Assembly (NCBI GenBank): GCA_949065595.1
Contig: CARSXK010000025.1
Coordinates: 1-13,589, forward strand
Origin: UBA5026 sp949065595
GTDB lineage: Bacteria; Bacillota_I; Bacilli_A; RF39; UBA660
Reading direction: 5' to 3'
DNA: 13,589 nt
How positions within the stretch are numbered: the first letter of the stretch is position 1; every line of letters starts with the position of its first letter. Made by a program: the position numbers and the translations under genes. Below, piece by piece: positions 6,484 to 11,460 of this stretch. Below the pieces are notes generated by a model. That model saw only the letters and a program-made list of their open reading frames with translations, did not search any database and was not told where the DNA came from.

Positions 6484-6815
6484 GCCTTTTTCTCCTGTTC
6501 TTCCAGTTTTTCGATTGCTTGCTGCAAGTCATTATCATATTGTTCTACAAATCCCTCATCAATTCCAACTTGTTTCAATTTTTGCTTTAATTCTGCATTC
6601 TCTTGTTTCTTCTGTTTTTCTACAAGTTCCATTCGCTTTTCTTCGGCCAACTTTTGAAAGTATGATTCACGCCACAAATCTTTATAAGTATTGATATATT
6701 CCAATTCCCAATTTTTCAACAACTGTCTTTCTCTTTTATCGATTCGCCTTAACAAATGATATGTAACAATCTGTGTTAATACCGCAAAAACTAAATAAAA
6801 AATAATTTGAATCAT
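6480..6815 (-). CDS. Membrane-anchored coiled-coil protein
   Basis: This 111-aa protein has an N-terminal membrane helix (about 2-22, IQIIFYLVFAVLTQIVTYHLL) followed by a highly charged helical region (about 23-110) rich in K, E and Q, with likely coiled coil from 50 to the end. The start was set at ATG 6815 because AAAGGAG lies 10 nt upstream and the ATG overlaps the preceding stop as TAATG; an ATG at 6839 would lie before that ribosome site. It ends in an ATGA overlap with the ATPase gene, suggesting that the two act together. In Ff phages gpVI, about 112 aa, lies just before gene I; position and length match, sequence similarity is not claimed. Confidence 0.8.
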   Translation of the reverse strand: MIQIIFYLVFAVLTQIVTYHLLRRIDKRERQLLKNWELEYINTYKDLWRESYFQKLAEEKRMELVEKQKKQENAELKQKLKQVGIDEGFVEQYDNDLQQAIEKLEEQEKKA

Positions 6816-6940
6816 TATCTGATAGCTCCTTTCACACATATACGCACGATTTTACGTGCCGTATAGTAAATTGTATATTTAAAAATATACTTGATAAACC
6901 TAAAGATAGAACAAATTAGTCTAAACACCAATCTAATCAT
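6815..6940 (-). CDS. 41-aa basic amphipathic peptide
   Basis: This small gene runs from ATG at 6940 to TAA at 6815, with overlaps of both neighbours (ATGA upstream, TAATG downstream). The peptide has 10 Arg/Lys and no acidic residue. R3, R7, R14, K17 and K21 fall on one face of an alpha helix and Ile, Leu, Phe and Tyr on the other. It should lie on or in the cell membrane. It may be a minor virion or assembly component like the tiny Ff proteins gpVII/gpIX (about 33 aa). No homologue is recognised. The overlaps are the main support that it is translated. Confidence 0.7.
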   Translation of the reverse strand: MIRLVFRLICSIFRFIKYIFKYTIYYTARKIVRICVKGAIR

Positions 6941-7152
6941 CTAAATACCTTCTTTTTATTAAAGATTTGATAATACATAAACATAACAACCTTTATAATA
7001 ATAAATATCATAATATAGGCAAATAGATTGGCAAATAAGTATGTACACATATAACATGAATCTGCAACAGTTAGATTGCACCCTAGTAGACTAATTAAGC
7101 TATCAAACTGCTCCTGCGATATAATTAACATTTTACTAATGTCAAACCACAT
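6937..7152 (-). CDS. Small membrane protein, 71 aa
   Basis: Not recognised by sequence. Residues 40-62 form one membrane helix, followed by a basic end (NKKKVFR) likely on the cytoplasmic side. Residues 1-36 would be outside and contain three cysteines (C25, C33, C36), possibly disulfide-linked. Starts in a TAATG overlap with the upstream gene and ends in an ATGA overlap with the basic-peptide gene. Probably a minor coat or assembly protein. Confidence 0.75.
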   Translation of the reverse strand: MWFDISKMLIISQEQFDSLISLLGCNLTVADSCYMCTYLFANLFAYIMIFIIIKVVMFMYYQIFNKKKVFR

Positions 7153-7307
7153 TATCGATTACCTCCTGGCACAATGCTACCAAGTGCAAATAAAAGTCTA
7201 AAGAACAAAATAATCGTTAAACAGTCCATTACAACATAAAATATCTCGAATGTTCCCTGAAACATGGGTAATTGTTCTACCCAAAAATCATGCAATACTT
7301 GAAACAT
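7152..7307 (-). CDS. Small membrane protein, 51 aa
   Basis: The frame runs from ATG 7307 to TAA 7152 and has TAATG overlaps at both ends, which strongly supports translation. The product begins MFQVLHDFWVEQLPM, has a hydrophobic helix at about 22-42 and ends GSIVPGGNR. Not recognised. GGATGATGA upstream may serve as a weak ribosome site, so coupling to the previous gene is likely. Confidence 0.72.
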   Translation of the reverse strand: MFQVLHDFWVEQLPMFQGTFEIFYVVMDCLTIILFFRLLFALGSIVPGGNR

Positions 7308-7501
7308 TATTCATCATCCTTTCCAATATGAATTCCTAAAGCATTAAATACGCATATAAGTAAGATACAGAGAAATGCAAATGATATCAAAAGCATTCCA
7401 AATTTCGCATGAAATTCGGGTGTAATTTCAATATCAATATTAAATATTTGATTGATTCCTTGCATTAATAAACTTATAACACCTTTTAATATTTCTAACA
7501 T
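7307..7501 (-). CDS. Small membrane protein, 64 aa
   Basis: A one-helix protein: an amphipathic first part (MLEILKGVISLLMQGINQIF), a short polar stretch with acidic residues, a membrane helix at about 35-56 and an acidic end (GKDDE). Not recognised. It lies 16 nt after the 69-aa gene and ends in a TAATG overlap with the next. Possibly a minor virion protein. Confidence 0.75.
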   Translation of the reverse strand: MLEILKGVISLLMQGINQIFNIDIEITPEFHAKFGMLLISFAFLCILLICVFNALGIHIGKDDE

Positions 7502-7517
7502 ATAATCAGCTCACTTT

Positions 7518-7727
7518 CTAACCACGCACAATTTTAATTGAAATAATAATGATAAAAATAGGAATGCAGACAATTAAAACTACTTTTATTTCTCCCGGTA
7601 GAATATCAATTGCACTCATACATAAATCATAAAATTGTGAGACAACACCGGTCATTTGAGCTATGTATTTTGCTATATCACTAAAAAAGTCCTTTATATT
7701 GTCAATAAAACTTAATGTATAAATCAT
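7518..7727 (-). CDS. Small membrane protein, 69 aa
   Basis: Residues 1-45 are amphipathic, including LPGEIK just before a very hydrophobic helix at about 48-67 (VVLIVCIPIFIIIISIKIVRG). It lies 8 nt after the stop of the 593-aa adsorption protein gene. Not recognised by sequence; small membrane proteins following gene III in Ff include gpVI, which caps the tail tip with gpIII, so a similar role is possible. Confidence 0.75.
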   Translation of the reverse strand: MIYTLSFIDNIKDFFSDIAKYIAQMTGVVSQFYDLCMSAIDILPGEIKVVLIVCIPIFIIIISIKIVRG

Positions 7728-7735
7728 ACAATCAC

Positions 7736-9517
7736 TTACTTTCTAATAATAGTTATAATTGCGCAAATGACAATTACGGAAAAGCTTGCTACAATAAAGT
7801 TCTTTATATCTGAATTCAATGATAACCAACTAAAGTTTATTAATTCACTATAAAAATCAACATATTTTGAAATGGACCGTAAAAAATCATATTGGCTTGT
7901 TGGCAAATTATCTGCATATAAATTATCATCGATTGCATCATAAATATCGACATACTTTTTGCCATTGTAAAAAATAAAGATAGATTCTGTTGTAAAATCT
8001 GCGGGGGTTTTAACCGAATTAAGTGTTTCACATAAATTAAAACTTAATGTTACAGTTGCATAATGATAAAAGCTTTCCATCTCAATACTTGTTTTTTGTG
8101 GTAAAGTAGTACAACTCGTTATAGTATCTTCATCATCATCAAATCTTCCTCCTCCGCCACCGCCTCCGAAGGAGCCTCCACCTACTGAAAAGCCACCACC
8201 GTAGCCATCTGGATCCGAAGTTGGACTATCGATTATTTTTTGGGCATATTCTTTTATATCAAGTATGTTTTTATTCAAATAAATTTGCATAGGAACTGGT
8301 TTTGATATAGTAGTACCTTCTTTATCTGCTAATTGAAAATAGAATTCAATCGTTGGTTTCAAATTATCATTCTTATCAGCCAAAAATACATATTGTTTTG
8401 TTTTCCATTCCCCTGTTTCTGAATTATATATTTCCGATAAAGGTATTTTAATAAAGTTTTTATATGTCTTACCATCGTAAACAAATTTCTGAACATGGAC
8501 AATGTTATAAGTTGAACTTTTAATATATTCTCCTGTCTCCCGATTTCTGATTCGAACAAAAATAGCACAATTTTGTTCTGTTGTTATTTTAAAATTATTT
8601 TCTTTAATTGGAATAAAAGAAGCTTCCGATGATGAATCAATCGCATATTCATATATAAATCTATTACGGTCAAAAATACTAAATGATATTGTTATTGTGC
8701 TAGAAACGGTTACACCATTTTCTAGTGTGATATCATCTTTTACAAAATTGATTTCAGGAACTGGGTTTAAAACATCAGTCATCAAATAACTATATGAAGT
8801 AACAAATTCACCTGTTTCCCGATTTGTTATTCTTACAAATACTGTTCCATCTTCATATACCTTTTGTAAAAAATTATTACTTGTTATTTCTGTCCAATTT
8901 TTTGTATCATATAACGAATATTCATATTTATATCTACTTGCATCAAATATACTAAATTCTATATTTAAATATGTATCATTTCCTACATTAGAATGGCTAG
9001 CACTTATCGTTGGTTTTAATACTGTTTTTTCTATTACAACCGTTTTTCCGTCATTAGTACGAAATTCGATATCTGTATATAGAATTTCCTTGTAATTCAC
9101 TGGATTTTTATTATCGTTGTAGCTTCCCCACTTATTCTCATATGCTTCATATCCAGTAGAACAACCTAAACCGTTATATGAATTTGTATTTGGACAATAA
9201 TATATAGAATATCTATCCATACTTGGATATGCATAATGATTTTTTTCTGTCAAACTATTTGTTGTCAATTTAAAGTATTGAACTGTATTTTTATAATAGT
9301 TAATACTTATCTCTTTTTCACTACGTTTATCTATTACTAACTGTTCATAGTTTTCGTCTTTCAAAATCGGGACTGGTATTTGCGTTCCATTTGGTAGCGT
9401 CATCGTTTTTATTTCTTTATACTCCATATTAACATATGCCGCTTTTACTTTTTTTATAAAATTAGGTATAAACATTATAGATATTATAGCAATTGTCATT
9501 ATTATTATTTTTTTCAT
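7736..9517 (-). CDS. pIII-like minor coat / adsorption protein
   Basis: This 593-aa secreted, membrane-anchored protein has a signal peptide at 1-27 (MKKIIIMTIAIISIMFIPNF, then KKVKAA), two tandem homologous domains at about 170-248 and 258-342, a glycine-rich linker at about 438-458, a C-terminal domain (about 465-570) and a membrane helix at 572-591 ending IIRK. The repeats share IFDxxRxxYEY, a later NNF and FVRIxNRETGE; a third partial echo is NSETGEW near 365-371. C108/C119 and C469/C496 may form disulfides. Signal, glycine linker and C-terminal anchor copy the plan of Ff gpIII, which binds the host receptor and releases the virion. The sequence itself is not similar to Ff. It follows the 49-aa gene in an ATGA overlap, GGAG 10 nt before the ATG. 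Confidence 0.82.
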   Translation of the reverse strand: MKKIIIMTIAIISIMFIPNFIKKVKAAYVNMEYKEIKTMTLPNGTQIPVPILKDENYEQLVIDKRSEKEISINYYKNTVQYFKLTTNSLTEKNHYAYPSMDRYSIYYCPNTNSYNGLGCSTGYEAYENKWGSYNDNKNPVNYKEILYTDIEFRTNDGKTVVIEKTVLKPTISASHSNVGNDTYLNIEFSIFDASRYKYEYSLYDTKNWTEITSNNFLQKVYEDGTVFVRITNRETGEFVTSYSYLMTDVLNPVPEINFVKDDITLENGVTVSSTITISFSIFDRNRFIYEYAIDSSSEASFIPIKENNFKITTEQNCAIFVRIRNRETGEYIKSSTYNIVHVQKFVYDGKTYKNFIKIPLSEIYNSETGEWKTKQYVFLADKNDNLKPTIEFYFQLADKEGTTISKPVPMQIYLNKNILDIKEYAQKIIDSPTSDPDGYGGGFSVGGGSFGGGGGGGRFDDDEDTITSCTTLPQKTSIEMESFYHYATVTLSFNLCETLNSVKTPADFTTESIFIFYNGKKYVDIYDAIDDNLYADNLPTSQYDFLRSISKYVDFYSELINFSWLSLNSDIKNFIVASFSVIVICAIITIIRK

Positions 9518-9666
9518 GACTTACCAACTCCAAAAAAATCTAAAAATGATTCTTGGTCTACAATTTCATCTTTACTAAAAATATTTCGCTTACATGCTAA
9601 AAATAAAACGATAATTGACAATAGAATCACGTTTAATGTTAGTGATATTAAACATATAATATTCAT
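9514..9666 (-). CDS. Small membrane protein, 49 aa
   Basis: The frame runs from ATG 9666 to TGA 9514, with a strong AAAGGAGA 7 nt upstream. The product starts MNIICLISLTLNVILLSIIV, a single membrane helix (about 3-25), then a basic turn (CKRN) and an acidic tail (FSKDEIVDQESFLDFFGVGKS). Its stop overlaps the start of the 593-aa adsorption protein as ATGA. It may be a minor coat protein; no homologue is recognised. Confidence 0.78.
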   Translation of the reverse strand: MNIICLISLTLNVILLSIIVLFLACKRNIFSKDEIVDQESFLDFFGVGKS

Positions 9667-9698
9667 ACTAAGTCTCCTTTCTAAATACTTTATAAACT

Positions 9699-9720
9699 AA
9701 AAAGATAGGATATCCTCCTA
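9699..9720 (-). terminator. Weak terminator behind the coat gene
   Basis: On the minus strand TAGGA-GGATA-TCCTA (5-bp stem, 9706-9720) is followed by TCTTTTT. It stands between the coat gene and the rest of the structural operon, where Ff phages also place a partial terminator to make far more coat protein than other products. Two ribosome-site-like runs (GGAGG) lie in or next to it without a start codon. Confidence 0.5.
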
Positions 9721-9725
9721 CCTCC

Positions 9726-9959
9726 TTATCTAGCGCGTTTTCTTCCTCTGATTTTGAAAATTACAAAACCAAGTCCAATGATTGTACTTGCTAACCCCAT
9801 AGTACAAGCTAGTTGTCCTGGAGCTCCACTTGACCACAAACCATTGAAAACATTTGCAGCACCACTGATTAAACCTGTTACAGTTTGACCAGCTGCAGTG
9901 AAAAAGTCTGCAATTGTTGCTGGCGTTGTTGTAGTGGTATCATTTAAAACATTTAACAT
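9726..9959 (-). CDS. Major coat protein
   Basis: This 77-aa protein has the layout of inovirus major coat proteins: a polar, small-residue N-terminal part (TTTTTPATIADFFTAAGQ), a weakly amphipathic middle, a membrane helix at about 50-69 (LACTMGLASTIIGLGFVIFK) and a basic C-terminus KIRGRKRAR that would face the DNA inside the filament. No cleavable signal peptide is evident. It has the best ribosome site of the prophage (AAAAGGAGGT, about 7 nt before ATG) and is the first gene after the strong promoter at 10126-10155, consistent with very high expression. Assigned by position, size and topology rather than by sequence match. Confidence 0.85.
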   Translation of the reverse strand: MLNVLNDTTTTTPATIADFFTAAGQTVTGLISGAANVFNGLWSSGAPGQLACTMGLASTIIGLGFVIFKIRGRKRAR

Positions 9960-10125
9960 TGAAATACCTCCTTTTCATAATTTATATCAGTATGCGCACA
10001 CTAATACCTTATTGAAACCTAAAAAGCACCTTTTTGTAGTTTTGCATACGAGAAAAAATACATTTTTAATAGAATATAGAAGTAAATGAATGAAATTTGA
10101 CAATTTGCTTTTTAAGTTTAATTCG
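9960..10125 (-). other. Structured leader of the coat mRNA
   Basis: About 160 nt separate the coat promoter from the coat start. At 9985-10006 there is a 22-bp near-palindrome around TGCGCA; as minus-strand RNA it gives a 9-bp stem with two G-U pairs and a GCGC loop, ending about 14 nt before the ribosome site. At 10021-10035 AAAAAG-GTG-CTTTTT forms a second small hairpin. No gene is seen. The hairpins may stabilise the abundant coat transcript or bind a translational regulator. Confidence 0.5.
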
Positions 10126-10155
10126 ATTATAAAGTACCTATTTTTAAAAAGTCAA
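10126..10155 (-). promoter_or_regulatory. Promoter of the phage structural operon
   Basis: TTGACT (10155-10150), an 18-bp spacer and a perfect TATAAT (10131-10126). It reads into the coat protein gene; transcription should start near 10119. Confidence 0.8.
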
Positions 10156-10240
10156 ATTTTTGTACAATTTTTTTATCCCATTTTATGAAAAATTTTGCGC
10201 CTTTTTTCACTATATAAAATAATAAATTATTTAAAGGTTC

Positions 10241-10263
10241 ATATTATATATTATTTATAATAT
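10241..10263. repeat. AT-only inverted repeat beside the iterons
   Basis: ATATTATA and TATAATAT pair around a 7-nt loop, inside an AT-rich stretch (10205-10266). Being next to the iterons it is a good candidate for the DNA-unwinding element of an origin. Confidence 0.45.
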
Positions 10264-10267
10264 ATAG

Positions 10268-10365
10268 GGTGTCGAAAGCAACACTACGTAGGTGTCGAAA
10301 ATAACACCATTTAAGGTGTCAAAAGCAACACCAATTTTGCGTTTTTTGGTGTCGAAAATGACACC
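10268..10365. repeat. Four 18-bp iterons, candidate replication origin
   Basis: Copies lie at 10268-10285, 10291-10308, 10315-10332 and 10348-10365, all fitting GGTGTCRAAARYRACACY. Each is an imperfect palindrome (GGTGT...ACACC) and all have the same orientation. Start-to-start distances are 23, 24 and 33 bp, roughly two, two and three helical turns. They lie between the replication-type operon and the structural promoter, next to an AT-only inverted repeat. This is the layout of an iteron origin bound by an initiator; multiple operators for a repressor is the other reading. Confidence 0.8.
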
Positions 10366-10379
10366 ACACAAAAAACGCA
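10338..10379. repeat. Long hairpin containing the fourth iteron
   Basis: TGCGTTTTTT-GGTGTC pairs with GACACC-AAAAAACGCA, interrupted only by a 4-nt ACAC bulge: 16 base pairs with the iteron core in the loop. As single-stranded phage DNA it would fold stably and could be an origin or packaging hairpin. Confidence 0.6.
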
Positions 10380-10381
10380 TG

Positions 10382-10405
10382 AAAAAACGCAAGTTCATTG
10401 CGTTT
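10382..10405 (-). terminator. Terminator of the replication-type operon
   Basis: On the minus strand AAACGCAA-TGAAC-TTGCGTTT forms an 8-bp stem with a 5-nt loop followed by TTT, about 35 nt behind the stop of the 115-aa gene. It shares the GCGTTTT element with the neighbouring long hairpin. Confidence 0.65.
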
Positions 10406-10439
10406 CATATAATTGATTCTAACAAAATTTTTTCATATC

Positions 10440-10787
10440 CTAATCATTTTCTAACCAGTTATAATCAAATAAATCATTATCTGGTATATTCTCCATATCA
10501 TTATCGATATTTTTTAAATCTTCATTTCCAGTTTGTAAAAACGTAAAGAAACGTTTTCTACCTTTGTAAAAGATTGCTATAACCCTATCTTCTTGCAATT
10601 GCTTTAATAAAATTATTACTCTTTTTTTATTAATATTAAGCATATTCATTAACTTACGATTCGGTATATAATAATCTTCATAATAATTCAAACTAGATAG
10701 AATAATCATAAGCTTTGTATAATTATTTACTCGCTTATTATTCAGAATCAGCCTAGTTATTTTAATTTTTTCATTATTTTTATTCAT
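10440..10787 (-). CDS. Winged-helix-like protein, candidate replication initiator
   Basis: This 115-aa protein is rich in K, N and I. The pattern at about 20-84 suggests a winged helix: a first helix (NNYTKLMIILSSL), IPNRKLMNMLN, a recognition-like helix NKKRVIILLKQLQED (53-67), then a beta wing RVIAIFYKGRKRFFTFL. The tail (88-115) is acidic and ends DLFDYNWLEND. Winged-helix initiators of Bacillota plasmids and phages bind iterons, and four iterons lie about 75-170 bp downstream, so an initiator or a copy-control regulator is plausible. No HUH or Rep_trans catalytic motif is present. The start codon overlaps the stop of the 72-aa gene (ATGA), implying coupling. Assignment is by predicted fold and context only. 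Confidence 0.6.
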   Translation of the reverse strand: MNKNNEKIKITRLILNNKRVNNYTKLMIILSSLNYYEDYYIPNRKLMNMLNINKKRVIILLKQLQEDRVIAIFYKGRKRFFTFLQTGNEDLKNIDNDMENIPDNDLFDYNWLEND

Positions 10788-11002
10788 ATTTTGTCTTTTA
10801 TTCGGCGAGCATTTTGACGCTTTATTATAACTAGGTTTACTGTTTGAATTACATCCAAAGTTCTAAAAATATCATTTTTATCAGTCATTGGATTTTCTAA
10901 ATAATGTCTCAATTGTTTTAATAACAATTTTTGATAGCAAAATAGCCTATCATTTGACATTAATTTCAATTCCTCTACAGAATCAATCTTTTCATTTTTC
11001 AT
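10784..11002 (-). CDS. Small helical protein of the replication operon, 72 aa
   Basis: Not recognised. The product (MKNEKIDSVEELKLMSNDRL...) is predicted to be all helical, with no membrane segment and a basic C-terminus (KRQNARRIKDKI) that may touch nucleic acid. Strong ribosome site AGGAGGT about 6 nt before the ATG. It is the first gene after the promoter at 11033-11061 and is translationally coupled to the winged-helix gene. It could be a regulator, an excision factor or a single-strand-binding accessory. Confidence 0.75.
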   Translation of the reverse strand: MKNEKIDSVEELKLMSNDRLFCYQKLLLKQLRHYLENPMTDKNDIFRTLDVIQTVNLVIIKRQNARRIKDKI

Positions 11003-11012
11003 AAATACCTCC

Positions 11013-11026
11013 TAAAATCGATTTTA
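11013..11026. promoter_or_regulatory. Perfect 14-bp palindrome, candidate operator
   Basis: TAAAATCGATTTTA lies just downstream of the -10 of the replication-type operon, covering the expected transcription start, and just upstream of AGGAGG. A repressor bound here would block the promoter. Confidence 0.55.
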
Positions 11027-11032
11027 AAGCAT

Positions 11033-11061
11033 ATTTTAGAAGTTTTTTATTAATGGTTCAA
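11033..11061 (-). promoter_or_regulatory. Promoter of the replication-type operon
   Basis: TTGAAC (11061-11056), 17-bp spacer, TAAAAT (11038-11033). The -35 is the complement of GTTCAA, the T-loop sequence of the tRNA-like att core, so promoter and attachment site overlap. Confidence 0.65.
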
Positions 11062-11079
11062 TTCCCTTCACCTGCACCA
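11055..11079. repeat. attR core of the inovirus prophage
   Basis: Copy of the tRNA-Leu 3' end (4510-4534) with one substitution. The DNA beyond it (GATTGATAGG...) should be the original chromosome downstream of tRNA-Leu. Confidence 0.9.
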
Positions 11080-11092
11080 GATTGATAGGAAA

Positions 11093-11111
11093 CTCGAACT
11101 TTTTATTCGAG
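11093..11111. repeat. Small hairpin right of attR
   Basis: CTCGAA and TTCGAG pair around a 7-nt loop (CTTTTTA). It lies between the attachment site and the tRNA-type terminator, without a T-run on the plus strand. Perhaps an RNA-processing or backup termination element. Confidence 0.35.
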
Positions 11112-11124
11112 AGTAATAAATATT

Positions 11125-11150
11125 AACTAGAAGTACCGTCTAGTTTTTTT
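11125..11150 (+). terminator. Rho-independent terminator, probably of the tRNA operon
   Basis: AACTAGA-AGTACCG-TCTAGTT forms a perfect 7-bp stem followed by TTTTT. It reads rightward and no rightward gene of the prophage precedes it, so it most likely ended the tRNA transcript before the phage integrated. Confidence 0.8.
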
Positions 11151-11176
11151 GTTATTTGAGAATGGAAGTGATGAGT

Positions 11177-11443
11177 ATGGATGTTGTTAAGAAATTAGAA
11201 TTTGATAAGGAAGTTTTAAAAAGAATTGAAATGATATGTAGATTTGCTTGTGTTAAGCCAACCATTAAACAAGGAAGCATTATCAATATTAAAGGAACGA
11301 ACATTGCTTATGTAAGTCCACATATTATAACAATCAAAGAGAATAATTATTTAATCTTTAATGGAAGTGATACTTTATTTGTAAATGATTATTCTAAAAG
11401 TATTAAATTAAAGGATTTAGAAGTTCATATTAAAACAAATTAA
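11177..11443 (+). CDS. Hypothetical protein, 88 aa
   Basis: Not recognised. The product begins MDVVKKLEFDKEVLKRIEMI and looks like a small mixed alpha/beta protein: helices at 5-25, then beta-rich stretches (KQGSIINIKGTNIAYV, PHIITIKENNYLIFNG). It has no membrane segment. The start at ATG 11177 is chosen because GGAAG lies 8 nt upstream; in-frame ATG at 11162 or 11171 and TTG at 11156 are alternatives. It lies between the tRNA-type terminator and the leader of the serine recombinase gene, in the same direction, and may belong to the same mobile element as cargo or regulator. Confidence 0.65.
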   Translation: MDVVKKLEFDKEVLKRIEMICRFACVKPTIKQGSIINIKGTNIAYVSPHIITIKENNYLIFNGSDTLFVNDYSKSIKLKDLEVHIKTN

Positions 11444-11460
11444 TTGTTTTAAAACTAGGC

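Larger units (their letters stand above)
4518..11079 (-). mobile_element. Integrated filamentous phage (inovirus) prophage
   Basis: The prophage is bounded by direct repeats of the tRNA-Leu 3' end. The circular form would be about 6545 bp, a normal inovirus genome size. Hallmarks are a Zot/gpI-type ATPase with an N-terminal membrane segment, a small major coat protein with a basic C-terminus, a long secreted protein with glycine linker and C-terminal membrane anchor, and a run of tiny membrane proteins, all in one orientation. A tyrosine integrase sits next to attL. There is no secretin, holin, terminase or large capsid gene. All reading frames look intact, so it may be able to excise. No HUH rolling-circle replication protein is recognisable; a winged-helix-like protein next to iterons may take that role. 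Confidence 0.92.

Noticed and set aside
6437..6694. 85-aa plus-strand frame in the prophage
   Set aside because: Antisense to the coiled-coil and ATPase genes, while all phage genes are on the minus strand.
7840..8568. Two minus-strand frames (63 and 69 aa) inside the adsorption protein gene
   Set aside because: Out-of-frame shadows of a gene with signal peptide, repeats and membrane anchor; no ribosome sites of note.
10268..10365. CRISPR array
   Set aside because: Four short repeats with 5-15 nt between them are far too closely spaced for CRISPR, and no cas genes are present; iterons or operators fit.
10292..10546. 84-aa plus-strand frame across the iterons
   Set aside because: Its repeating sequence only reflects the iterons, and it is antisense to the winged-helix gene at its end.
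4450..11079. Integrative conjugative element instead of phage
   Set aside because: No relaxase, VirB4 or other conjugation gene is present between the att sites; the ATPase is short with a Zot-type layout and sits with coat-like proteins.
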